NCBI RefSeq assembly: GCF_051251695.1 | Contig: NZ_JBPOEU010000014.1 | Location: forward strand, 51,581-115,580 | Length of the DNA stretch: 64,000 nucleotides | From: Maritalea sp051251695 | GTDB lineage: Bacteria > Pseudomonadota > Alphaproteobacteria > Rhizobiales > Devosiaceae | Direction of reading: 5' to 3' | In this document: positions 16,239-23,806 of the stretch, piece by piece | How the letters are laid out: every line of letters begins with the position of its first letter | Position numbering within the stretch: the first letter of the stretch is position 1 | The notes under the pieces: generated by a model | What the model was told of the DNA's origin: nothing | Database searches by the model: none | The model's input: the letters and a program-made list of their open reading frames with translations, nothing else | Translations under genes and position numbers: made by a program

Positions 16239-16793
16239 CTATTGGCCAAAACTGTCGTGATCTTGGGCAAGAAACGCGTCTTCTTCAGGCGTGTTTTGTC
16301 GCCCTAGCACTTCATTGCGATAGGGGTAGCGGCCGAACTTTTCAATCATGGCGCGGTGCTTGATTTCATAGTCTAAACTGTCGTCACCCGGCAACGCGTC
16401 AAAGAGCTTCATTGCCTCATCATGCACCGCCAAACTTTCGCAATGCATATAAGGCATATAGGCAAAGCTGCGTCGCTCTTCTGCAATTCTTAGGTCATCA
16501 CCGCGTACCACCATTTCTTGGGCCAAAGTCAGCGCGATGGGATCGCAAGCAAATGCGCGTGGACTTTTTCGATAAATTTGCCGGGTGAATTGATCCAAAA
16601 CGATAATTTCAGCAAGACGATTTTCGGGTGACGTGCGCCAAGAGAATAATTCGCCTTTATGGGCGGCTGCATGGGTTTGGCTAAACTTGGAAACGATCTT
16701 TTGGTCGAATTCATCTCCGCCGCTGAACCAGTCTTTGGGTCCGTGATCTACAAACCAAAATTGGGTGATATCTTCAGGATTTACGATCATCAT
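16239..16793 (-). CDS. DUF924 family protein
   Basis: A 184-aa alpha-helical protein of the DUF924 family (TPR-like), recognised by ITQFWFVDHGPKDWF near the start, IIVLDQFTRQIYR in the middle and the FGRYPYRNEVLGR segment near the end. The biochemical role of the family is not established. The start at ATG 16793 is chosen over a TTG at 16802; GAGG lies just upstream. It converges on phnE2 and is divergent from the SAF-domain dehydrogenase gene. Confidence 0.85.
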   Translation of the reverse strand: MMIVNPEDITQFWFVDHGPKDWFSGGDEFDQKIVSKFSQTHAAAHKGELFSWRTSPENRLAEIIVLDQFTRQIYRKSPRAFACDPIALTLAQEMVVRGDDLRIAEERRSFAYMPYMHCESLAVHDEAMKLFDALPGDDSLDYEIKHRAMIEKFGRYPYRNEVLGRQNTPEEDAFLAQDHDSFGQ

Positions 16794-16943
16794 TTGCCTC
16801 AATATTGATTTGAATTTGCATCAGGGTGCATTTGTTGAAGGGTAGAATCAAGTTTTTACGCCTGACAATAAATTGAAGCGCCCTATCGCCAATCAAGGTT
16901 GGCTGGGCTAAAAGGCGCGAAACGGTTCACTTAGGTGCAATTT

Positions 16944-18287
16944 ATGTCGCAACGCGCATCCAATCATTTTCAAATGCCACCAGAAAGCCTGACCGGTCTT
17001 AGCCGAGATCTCCTCAAGCTTGAAGAAGCAGGAAAAGAAGTGATCATCGGGCTGATAGGTGCCGGGGAAATGGGTACTGATTTGATCATGCAAGTCGCTC
17101 GTATGCGGGGCTTGCGTATTGGGGCTGTGGCGGTGCGCAATGCTCAAAATGCGCTTAAGGCAGTTGAAATTGCCTATGGGGATCGTTCAAACAGCGTCGT
17201 TTGTGAAAGCGACGCCGCGATAACCAAAGCGATTGAAATGGGCAAAATTGCGATTTGCACGGACGCTTCGCTGATCGCCAACAATCCGCTTATTCAACAG
17301 GTTGTGGAAGCGACGGGCAAACCCAGCGTTGGCGCTGATATTGGGCTGCAAGCGCTTGAGGCCGGTAAACACCTGATCATGATGAATGTTGAAGCGGACG
17401 TTACTGTTGGCGCATATTTAAAGCGCCGGGCGCGCGAACTTGGTTTGATCTATACGGTTGGGGCTGGTGATGAGCCTTCGTCCATTATGGAATTGGTGGA
17501 CTTTGCCAATGCTCTTGGATTGCCGATTGTTTCTGCGGGTAAAGGTAAAAACAATCCGCTCAACCTGGATGCAGTGCCCGATGATTATGCGGCAGAAGCC
17601 AAGGCCCGAAACATGAACCCGCGCATGTTGGTTGAGTTTGTTGACGGGTCGAAAACCATGGTGGAAATGGCCGCTTTAGCCAATGCAACTGGTTTGGTGC
17701 CGGACAAGCCTGGGATGCACGGGCCAGAAGCAACACTTGATAATTTGGAAGATATTTTGATCCCGGAATGGGATGGCGGCATTTTATCCGATGTGGGTCG
17801 TGTGGATTACACCATCGGCAAAGGTGTTGCGCCGGGTGTTTTTGTTATCGTTAAAGCGCCCCATGAACGTATTCATGAGCGGATGGCAGACCTTAAAGTT
17901 GGTCGCGGTCCTTATTTTACGCTTTACCGCCCGTTCCATTTAACCAGTTTGGAAGTGCCGTTGTCTTGCGCGCGCGTTGCGCTTTATGGGCAGGTGGATA
18001 TGCAGCCGCTTGATGTGCCCGTGGCCGAAGTTTGCGCTTTGGCTAAAAAGGATATGCGGCAAGGCGAAAAGTTCGATGCGATTGGGCAATATTGTTATCG
18101 GTCTTGGACGATGACGGTTGCTGATGCTCGAAAAGAGGATGGCGTACCGTGCGGCCTAATTGAAGGTGGCGTCGCCACAGCGCCAATTCGCAAGGGTGAG
18201 TTGATAACCTATAAAAACTGTTCGCCCGACAACGGGTTGGCCATTGTCGGGCTTCGTACCAAACAGGATTTGCTATTGCGAAATTGA
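16944..18287 (+). CDS. Predicted NAD(P)-dependent dehydrogenase with C-terminal SAF domain (homoserine-dehydrogenase-like)
   Basis: A 447-aa protein of the group annotated as predicted homoserine dehydrogenase with a SAF domain. The Rossmann motif IGLIGAGEMGTDL lies near residues 38-50; the central part holds GADIGLQALEAGKHLIMMNVEAD and the GAGDEPSSIMEL stretch. A C-terminal SAF-like segment (IEGGVATAPIRKGELITYKN) covers about 390-420. True homoserine dehydrogenase activity is doubtful; relatives occur in carbohydrate or sulfonate/phosphonate catabolic loci. AGGTG before the ATG at 16944 decides the start. It lies next to the phosphonate locus but on its own promoter, and almost abuts znuA tail to tail. 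Confidence 0.8.
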   Translation: MSQRASNHFQMPPESLTGLSRDLLKLEEAGKEVIIGLIGAGEMGTDLIMQVARMRGLRIGAVAVRNAQNALKAVEIAYGDRSNSVVCESDAAITKAIEMGKIAICTDASLIANNPLIQQVVEATGKPSVGADIGLQALEAGKHLIMMNVEADVTVGAYLKRRARELGLIYTVGAGDEPSSIMELVDFANALGLPIVSAGKGKNNPLNLDAVPDDYAAEAKARNMNPRMLVEFVDGSKTMVEMAALANATGLVPDKPGMHGPEATLDNLEDILIPEWDGGILSDVGRVDYTIGKGVAPGVFVIVKAPHERIHERMADLKVGRGPYFTLYRPFHLTSLEVPLSCARVALYGQVDMQPLDVPVAEVCALAKKDMRQGEKFDAIGQYCYRSWTMTVADARKEDGVPCGLIEGGVATAPIRKGELITYKNCSPDNGLAIVGLRTKQDLLLRN

Positions 18288-18299
18288 CTGGGGTGTCAA

Positions 18300-19274
18300 T
18301 TAGTCAGCAAGGCAGTCCGTCATGTTGGTACGAATTTGGTTGATCAGCTCAAAGTATAGTTTTGGGCCGGTCTCAAGATTTGCGCCAAGTGGGTCCAGTT
18401 CTGCCGAGCGCACATCGGTTCCTTCAATGGCCAGTTGAACCAGCCTTGCATCGAATTGAGGTTCGGAGAAAACGCATTTGATATCGTAGGCCGCGAGTGC
18501 ATTTTTAAGTGTGAGCAGGCGTTTGGCACCCGGTTTGATTTCTGGGTTAATGGTGACAACCCCAGCGTTTTTTAAGCCGAAGCGGTTTTCAAAATACTGG
18601 TAGGCATCATGGAAAGTCACAAACTTATGATCGCCAAAATCAGCTAATTTTGCTTCAGTCTGTTCAATAAGCTCGTCAAGTTCGTCGACCAATTTTGCCG
18701 CATTGTGTAGATATTGTTTGGAATGCTCTACATCATGTACCGATAACGCGTGTGCGATAACTCTTGCCATGGCTTTGGCGTTTTCAGGGTCCAACCAAAT
18801 ATGCAAATCATGATCGCCATGATCATGTCCGTGCGCGTCGTGATCATCATGACCATCATGTTCCCCATGCTCTTCATGATGCTCACCTTCTTCGTGGTCT
18901 TTTTCCTCAGGCAGTAATCCAACATCGCGAGCATCCAACACATTTATGCCAGGCTGTTCGGCCAGAGCCAGTGTTAGTGCGCTTTTGGGGATCGTCTCTA
19001 GCGCCTTTTCGAGGAACGTTTCGAAATGCTCGTCGACCCAAAAAATAAGATCTGCATTTTGTAGTTTTTGCGCATCTGAGGGCTTAAGCGCGTAATTGTG
19101 TGGCGACGCGTTGGCTGGCACCAAAACATGTGTATCCGCATGTCCGCCACTAATATATTCTACCAGTGAATGGATGGGCCGGATTGAGGTGACAATTTGC
19201 AACCGCTCAGCTGCCGCCAATTGAGGGGCAAAACTTAAAGCTGCTGCACATAAGGCAAGTGGGACAAAGCGCAT
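18300..19274 (-). CDS. znuA: ZnuA: periplasmic zinc-binding protein of the ZnuABC importer
   Basis: A 324-aa cluster A-I metal-binding protein. A signal peptide (MRFVPLALCAAALSFAPQLA, then AA) starts it. The metal ligands include the histidines in SIRPIHSL and SPHNYALKPS, the HIWLDPENAK motif and FHDAYQYF. Between the second and third ligand there is the His/Asp/Glu-rich loop (about residues 125-158, more than a dozen His) typical of ZnuA rather than manganese-binding relatives. It is divergent from znuC across two Zur-like palindromes. Confidence 0.95.
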   Translation of the reverse strand: MRFVPLALCAAALSFAPQLAAAERLQIVTSIRPIHSLVEYISGGHADTHVLVPANASPHNYALKPSDAQKLQNADLIFWVDEHFETFLEKALETIPKSALTLALAEQPGINVLDARDVGLLPEEKDHEEGEHHEEHGEHDGHDDHDAHGHDHGDHDLHIWLDPENAKAMARVIAHALSVHDVEHSKQYLHNAAKLVDELDELIEQTEAKLADFGDHKFVTFHDAYQYFENRFGLKNAGVVTINPEIKPGAKRLLTLKNALAAYDIKCVFSEPQFDARLVQLAIEGTDVRSAELDPLGANLETGPKLYFELINQIRTNMTDCLAD

Positions 19275-19303
19275 TTATGAAAATCCGTTTTTGATGATTG
19301 ATA

Positions 19304-19318
19304 TGTAATAACATTACA
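19304..19318. promoter_or_regulatory. Zur-box-like palindrome 1
   Basis: TGTAAT-AAC-ATTACA has perfect 6-bp arms and lies 30 bases before the znuA start. Its AT-rich form with TAAT and ATTA resembles alphaproteobacterial Zur boxes. Zur is encoded downstream of znuB. Confidence 0.6.
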
Positions 19319-19325
19319 AGTTTGT

Positions 19326-19338
19326 GTTATGATATAAC
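19326..19338. promoter_or_regulatory. Zur-box-like palindrome 2
   Basis: GTTAT-GAT-ATAAC has perfect 5-bp arms and matches the GTTATA...TATAAC core of known Zur boxes better than site 1. The two centres are about 21 bases apart, two helical turns, so two dimers could bind the same face and control both znuA and znuCB-zur. Confidence 0.6.
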
Positions 19339-19439
19339 GTATGGCATAGAGAGTGGCAACAACAAATTTGGGCAATTGGGGATCGTATTCTTTGATATGC
19401 GAAAACTGTTCAAGCTCATGAACGAATAGGGGTGCCAAA

Positions 19440-20279
19440 ATGGCGGCCGACAAGGATGTGCTCGTTTCACTGACGAATGTTGGGGTTGAGCTGGATGGAA
19501 AATGGCTGGTCCGCGGCGTCGACTTTGAGGTGAAGCGCGGTGAAATCGTTACGCTTATTGGACCTAACGGGTCGGGTAAGTCGACGAGTGTAAAATGTGC
19601 GCTTGGCTTGCTTAAGCCTACCGAAGGAACGGTGGCGCGTGATCCCAAATTGGTGGTCAGCTATGTGCCGCAAAAGTTCGATTTAGATTGGACGCTTCCC
19701 TTAAGTGTGCGGCGTTTGATGAATTTGACGACAAAACACACTGATCAAGAAATTGAGGTCGCGTTAGATCGTGTGGGCATTCGGCATTTAATTCATGATG
19801 AAGTGAGCGGTCTGTCCGGCGGGGAATTTCAACGTGCGCAATTGGCTCGCGCAATGCTGCGCAAGCCCGATTTGCTGGTGCTTGATGAGCCCGTACAAGG
19901 GGTGGACTTTCAAGGGGAAGTTGCTCTTTACGAGTTGATTAAAGACATGCGGGACATCCATGGCTGTGGCATTTTGTTGATATCACACGACCTGCATGTT
20001 GTGATGGCAGCGACCGACGTGGTGATCTGTCTTAATGGGCATGTATGCTGTCGTGGCGCGCCCAAATTAGTCGCCCAAAGCCCTGAATATCAAAAACTAT
20101 TTGGCGCAAGAAGCTCGCAGGCATTGGCCTTTTACGATCATCATCATGACCACAAGCATCTGCCTGATGGCCGTGTGCAGCATGCGGACGGCACCATTTG
20201 TGATGATTGCGATCATTCGCCAAAAGCCCCCGAAGATGACGGCCAAGGCAATGATCGTGGGGACCATCACCATGCTTGA
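19440..20279 (+). CDS. znuC: ZnuC: zinc ABC transporter ATP-binding protein with histidine-rich tail
   Basis: A 279-aa ATPase. Walker A GPNGSGKST is near residue 41, signature LSGGEFQRAQLARA near 128, Walker B LLVLDEPVQGVD near 149. Beyond the ATPase core (about residue 225) a His/Asp-rich tail of about 50 residues begins YDHHHDHKHLPDG and ends GDHHHA, with two cysteines (CDDC). It probably binds zinc at the cytosolic side. The last 8 bases overlap znuB. Confidence 0.94.
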   Translation: MAADKDVLVSLTNVGVELDGKWLVRGVDFEVKRGEIVTLIGPNGSGKSTSVKCALGLLKPTEGTVARDPKLVVSYVPQKFDLDWTLPLSVRRLMNLTTKHTDQEIEVALDRVGIRHLIHDEVSGLSGGEFQRAQLARAMLRKPDLLVLDEPVQGVDFQGEVALYELIKDMRDIHGCGILLISHDLHVVMAATDVVICLNGHVCCRGAPKLVAQSPEYQKLFGARSSQALAFYDHHHDHKHLPDGRVQHADGTICDDCDHSPKAPEDDGQGNDRGDHHHA

Positions 20280-21084
20280 TGATTTCTTCATACGTGCAAT
20301 TGTCGCCGGCATCGGTTTTGCCTTGATCACTGGACCATTAGGGTCGTTCGTCGTTTGGCGCCGCATGGCCTATTTAGGCGATACAATGGCCCATTCTGCC
20401 TTGCTGGGCGTGGCCATTAGTTTGCTTTTAAACATCAATTTGATGGTTGGTGTGGTTGCGGCTGCTCTTTTGGTTTCAGCCGCGCTTATGGTGCTTGAGC
20501 GGCGCGGTGTATTTTCATCTGATGCCCTGCTGGGCATTTTATCGCACTCCACTTTGGCTCTAGGGCTTGTGCTTGTTGGTTTTATGAGTTGGGTGCGGGT
20601 GGATTTGATGGCCTTATTGTTCGGGGACATTCTTGCCGTGTCTAAAAGTGATATCGCACTGATTTATGGATTTGGCGCGTTCATTTTGCTTGGTCTTATG
20701 TGGGGTTGGCGTGCTTTAATCGCTGCAACTGTGAATGTTGAATTGGCGCAAGCTGAGGGGATGCATCCGCAGCGCTCGCGCATCCTACTAATGGTGTGCT
20801 TGGCGGTCCTCATTGCCATCGCGATGAAAATTGTCGGCATATTGCTTATCACTGCGCTATTGATTATTCCTGCCGCCGCTGCACGGCGTCTATCTGGTAG
20901 TCCAGAGCAAATGGTGTTCATCGCGTCAATTGTTGGCGTTGTTTCCGTTGTTGGTGGGTTGAATATGAGCCTTTCATTTGACACCCCATCTGGGCCGTCA
21001 ATTGTTGTCGCGGCACTTGTGATATTCCTCATTAGTCTGTTGCCGATAACCAACCTGTTGCGCAAAATAAGGAAAACTAGCTGA
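20272..21084 (+). CDS. znuB: ZnuB: zinc ABC transporter permease
   Basis: A 270-aa polytopic membrane protein of the metal ABC-3 family, with about eight hydrophobic segments. It begins MLDDFFIRAIVAGIGFALITGPLGSFVVWRRMAYLGD, a classic ABC-3 N-terminus, so the ATG at 20272 is the start and the much longer upstream frame is a shadow of znuC. It overlaps znuC by 8 bases and zur by one base (TGATG). Confidence 0.95.
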   Translation: MLDDFFIRAIVAGIGFALITGPLGSFVVWRRMAYLGDTMAHSALLGVAISLLLNINLMVGVVAAALLVSAALMVLERRGVFSSDALLGILSHSTLALGLVLVGFMSWVRVDLMALLFGDILAVSKSDIALIYGFGAFILLGLMWGWRALIAATVNVELAQAEGMHPQRSRILLMVCLAVLIAIAMKIVGILLITALLIIPAAAARRLSGSPEQMVFIASIVGVVSVVGGLNMSLSFDTPSGPSIVVAALVIFLISLLPITNLLRKIRKTS

Positions 21085-21482
21085 TGGCTTCAAAGCATAA
21101 TTTGACTAAAAATCAATCGCTTGTGTTTGACCGGCTCGTGGCCTCAGCGGTCCCGATGAGTGCATATGACTTGCTGGATGAGCTGCGGGGGAACGGCTTG
21201 AAAGCGCCCTTGCAAATATATCGCGCCTTGGAAAAACTTCAGGAATTTGACCTGGTTCATCGGCTCGAGAGCATGAACTCATTTGTTGCCTGCACGGGTT
21301 CACATTATCACGGGGCAGATGCTGGTTTTGTGGCTTTTGCCATTTGCGAAGCATGTGGAAATGTAAGCGAGTTTTCGGATGAAATAGTGCAAAATCAACT
21401 GATGGCATGGTCTAAGGAACGCCAGTTTAGCCCGCATAAAACCAGCTTAGAAATTCGCGGATTATGTGCGGCCTGCGCTTGA
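21084..21482 (+). CDS. zur: Zur: zinc-responsive Fur-family repressor
   Basis: A 132-aa Fur-family regulator. The winged helix covers LTKNQSLVFDRLV to YRALEKLQEFDLVHRLE, followed by HYHGADAGF and the structural zinc cysteines C-x2-C in ICEACGN and the C-terminal LCAACA. It is the last gene of znuCB-zur and begins within the znuB stop codon. It should repress znuA and its own operon when zinc is ample, through the palindromes at 19304-19338. Confidence 0.93.
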   Translation: MASKHNLTKNQSLVFDRLVASAVPMSAYDLLDELRGNGLKAPLQIYRALEKLQEFDLVHRLESMNSFVACTGSHYHGADAGFVAFAICEACGNVSEFSDEIVQNQLMAWSKERQFSPHKTSLEIRGLCAACA

Positions 21483-21761
21483 TTCGCAGCATTGACGATT
21501 GAGCGTAGTTTACAATACACCGCATTTGGATCGTTAATTGCTGTATTCGTTAACAGGCAGGTTTGCAACACTTGAGATTATGGAGAATTTGTGCCCTCAG
21601 ATAGTTCAGTTAACATACTGAAATATCTAGCTTAACAGTTCTAGTTTCTGAAGTTATTCACATACAGACAAGTGTTTAATAAATTAATAAATCGAAGAAA
21701 GTTTCTTAACCAAACTACAATAGGCTCAATTTCAACAATATGTTCGAAAATGTAGGACAAT

Positions 21762-22718
21762 ATGGAAGAGTTCGACCTCTTTGCGGATGATGTTGATGAC
21801 ATCAACACCATCGTCAAAACGCAAGAATCGCTGTTTGATACCGAGCAGCGATTGGGCGCGATGCTTGACGCAATGCCTATGGGCCTTTTGTTTCATACCC
21901 AGCAAGGCATTCTTTACGCCAATGGCGAAGCTTGCAAACTGCTAAAAGCCAAAAAAGCGCAACTAATTGGCCGCCACTTTTTGGACTATGTGCGCGAGGA
22001 CGAGTTCATAAATGCAAACACGTTGTTTCAGGAAGCGTTTAGCGCCAGTGAAACAGCAATTGAGGCTGAAAGCGTTATTGTCAGCAGCGGCGCGAACGAT
22101 CGTCTGATCAAAATCACCGCTAGCCGATTGCCATGGGAAGGCACGCCCGTTGTTCAAGTTTTGTTTCAAGACATAACGGAGCAAAAGCAGGCAGAACAAT
22201 CTTTACGGATGCTCTCCATCACAGATGAGCTAACAGGTGCCTTTAATCGGCGACATGTGTTTTACGAGGCAGAAACTTACCTTAAGCAAGACGAAATTCC
22301 TCCGCTCAGCATTGCCCTGCTTGATATCGACCATTTCAAGTCGCTTAACGACACCTATGGCCACGCCTTGGGTGATTTAGTTCTAAAAGAAATCACCAGA
22401 ATTGCGCATGAGTTTATCGGCGCCTTGCCCAATTGCGACTCCGCTATGTTCGCTCGAATTGGTGGCGAGGAATTCCTGTTTCTATTTCCCGGACTTACCG
22501 CAGATGCAGCCTTTGCGGCAGCCGATGCATTTCGTCTAGCGCTCATGCGGCTTAGAGTGGTCGCAGATGATGGGCGCATGGTGGGCACATCAGGCAGCTT
22601 TGGCGTCGCAGAATTCCGCGATGGCGACAGAACAATCGATAAATTATTAAGTCGAGCCGATGATGCGCTATACGGCGCAAAAAGCGATGGCCGAAATAAG
22701 GTGGAATACGCTAAATAA
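21762..22718 (+). CDS. PAS-GGDEF diguanylate cyclase
   Basis: A 318-aa soluble signalling protein. A PAS domain spans about residues 28-145 (LGAMLDAMPMGLLFHTQQGILYANGEA) and a GGDEF domain about 150-315. The catalytic motif is GGEEF at 234-238 and the DIDHFKSLNDTYGHALGD substrate-site stretch is intact, so it should make cyclic di-GMP. The RxxD product-inhibition site normally found just upstream of GGEEF is absent (PNCDSAMFARI). There are no membrane segments. It is a single gene with about 280 bases of AT-rich DNA before it and tRNA-Arg behind it. Confidence 0.92.
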   Translation: MEEFDLFADDVDDINTIVKTQESLFDTEQRLGAMLDAMPMGLLFHTQQGILYANGEACKLLKAKKAQLIGRHFLDYVREDEFINANTLFQEAFSASETAIEAESVIVSSGANDRLIKITASRLPWEGTPVVQVLFQDITEQKQAEQSLRMLSITDELTGAFNRRHVFYEAETYLKQDEIPPLSIALLDIDHFKSLNDTYGHALGDLVLKEITRIAHEFIGALPNCDSAMFARIGGEEFLFLFPGLTADAAFAAADAFRLALMRLRVVADDGRMVGTSGSFGVAEFRDGDRTIDKLLSRADDALYGAKSDGRNKVEYAK

Positions 22719-22784
22719 AGATCGATAATTTCGTTTTGTTTGGAAAAATGGAACAGGTGATTTTATCAAATTTTCATAGATAAA

Positions 22785-22861
22785 TGGTGATCCCGACGCG
22801 ATTCGAACGCGTGACCCCCAGATTAGGAATCTGGTGCTCTATCCTGCTGAGCTACGGGACC
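22785..22861 (-). tRNA. tRNA-Arg (anticodon CCT)
   Basis: A 77-nt cloverleaf on the minus strand. The acceptor stem is GGTCCCG paired with CGGGATC (one G-U), followed by discriminator A and an encoded CCA. The D arm is GCTC..GAGC, the anticodon arm CCAGA-TTCCTAA-TCTGG gives anticodon CCT, and the T arm contains GTTCGAATC. No integrase or duplicated tRNA end is seen nearby. Confidence 0.95.
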
Positions 22862-22937
22862 ACTGATTTGCCAACATAACCTGCTCTCTCCAATGAGAAA
22901 AGTCGGAATAAGGGATGATTTTTGCCTTATTTTCATG

Positions 22938-22964
22938 CAACATCACCTCTATTAGGTGATGTTG
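22938..22964 (+). promoter_or_regulatory. Perfect 11-bp hairpin covering the Shine-Dalgarno of the nuclease gene
   Basis: CAACATCACCT (22938-22948) pairs perfectly with AGGTGATGTTG (22954-22964) around a CTATT loop. The 3' arm contains AGGTGAT, an exact match to the extended Shine-Dalgarno sequence, 7 bases before the TTG at 22967. If that is the start, the ribosome site is hidden in the stem, as in RNA thermometers or other translational switches. A terminator is less likely because only TTTT follows. Confidence 0.45.
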
Positions 22965-22966
22965 TT

Positions 22967-23806
22967 TTGGTTGGGGCTTCGTATTTCTTGGCATTTTCAG
23001 TTTTCAAATCAATTGTGGCGGTTAGCATGAGCATGTCGATGTTCTTTGGCGGGGCTGCATATGCGTGCGAAACGCTTAAGCCAGGCCCTAAGGGTCGGGT
23101 TGTTGAGGTGACCGATGGGGATACAGTTGTGCTTGATAATGGCGACAAAATTCGTCTGATCGGCATGCAAGCGCCCAAATTGCCGCTTGGTCGTATCGGG
23201 TATGAAAAGTGGCCCTTTGCAGATGAAGCGCAGGCATTTCTTGATGACTTTGCCATGGGCGAAAACGTTCGCATTTATTATGGCGGAGCGCGCAAAGACC
23301 GTCATGGCCGGGTGTTGGGGCACCTTTTTGTTGATGACGACAAGGAAAAGTGGGCGCAAAAAGCGGTGATTGAGGCTGGATTGGCGCGGGTATATTCGTT
23401 CAGCGACAATCGGCATTGCCTTGACGAACTGTTGCAGGCTGAACGCAAGGCACGCGCTGAGCGCCGCAATATCTGGAGCCACGACTATTATCGGCTTCGT
23501 GATGCGCTAAAACTGCAGCATTTGGAAAAACGCGAAGGACACTACGAACTGGTCGAGGGGCGCATTTTTGGTGTCGGGGATACCGCGCACCGCGTATATC
23601 TCAATTTCGGTCGGGAGTGGAAAACAGATTTCACTGCGGTGATCGATAGACGGGTTGTAAAACATTTCACGGCGATGGGAATTGATTTAAACAAACTTGA
23701 CGATGCTTTGGTTCGTGTGCGGGGTTGGGTCGATATTGATGACGGGCCACGAATTGATGTAACTCATCCTGAGCAAATTGAAGTTTTGGCGTTGAAATCG
23801 AAATGA
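22967..23806 (+). CDS. Secreted thermonuclease-family (SNase) protein
   Basis: About 279 aa. An N-terminal hydrophobic signal (residues 5-34, ending FFGGAAYA before CE) leads into a staphylococcal-nuclease fold: GRVVEVTDGDTVVLDNGDKIRLIGMQAP, then RKDRHGRVLGHLFV and ERRNIW. The key Asp in DGDT and Arg in RLIG are present, as is the RHGR segment, so activity is plausible. The start is uncertain: TTG 22967 has an ideal Shine-Dalgarno, ATGs occur at 23029-23041, and the longest frame begins at 22922. A C-terminal part (about 180-279) has no family I recognise. It overlaps the M48 gene by ATGA. Confidence 0.8.
   Translation: MVGASYFLAFSVFKSIVAVSMSMSMFFGGAAYACETLKPGPKGRVVEVTDGDTVVLDNGDKIRLIGMQAPKLPLGRIGYEKWPFADEAQAFLDDFAMGENVRIYYGGARKDRHGRVLGHLFVDDDKEKWAQKAVIEAGLARVYSFSDNRHCLDELLQAERKARAERRNIWSHDYYRLRDALKLQHLEKREGHYELVEGRIFGVGDTAHRVYLNFGREWKTDFTAVIDRRVVKHFTAMGIDLNKLDDALVRVRGWVDIDDGPRIDVTHPEQIEVLALKSK

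Noticed and set aside
18830..18910. Short CATGATC/GATCATG-like repeats as a repeat array
   Set aside because: They are the codons of the ZnuA His/Asp-rich metal-binding loop, not a DNA repeat element.
20101..20271. Extended N-terminus of ZnuB
   Set aside because: It overlaps the znuC coding sequence in another frame; the conserved ABC-3 N-terminus begins at 20272.
22785..22861. tRNA-Arg as an integration site for an island
   Set aside because: There is no integrase, no repeat of the tRNA 3' end nearby, and flanking genes look native.
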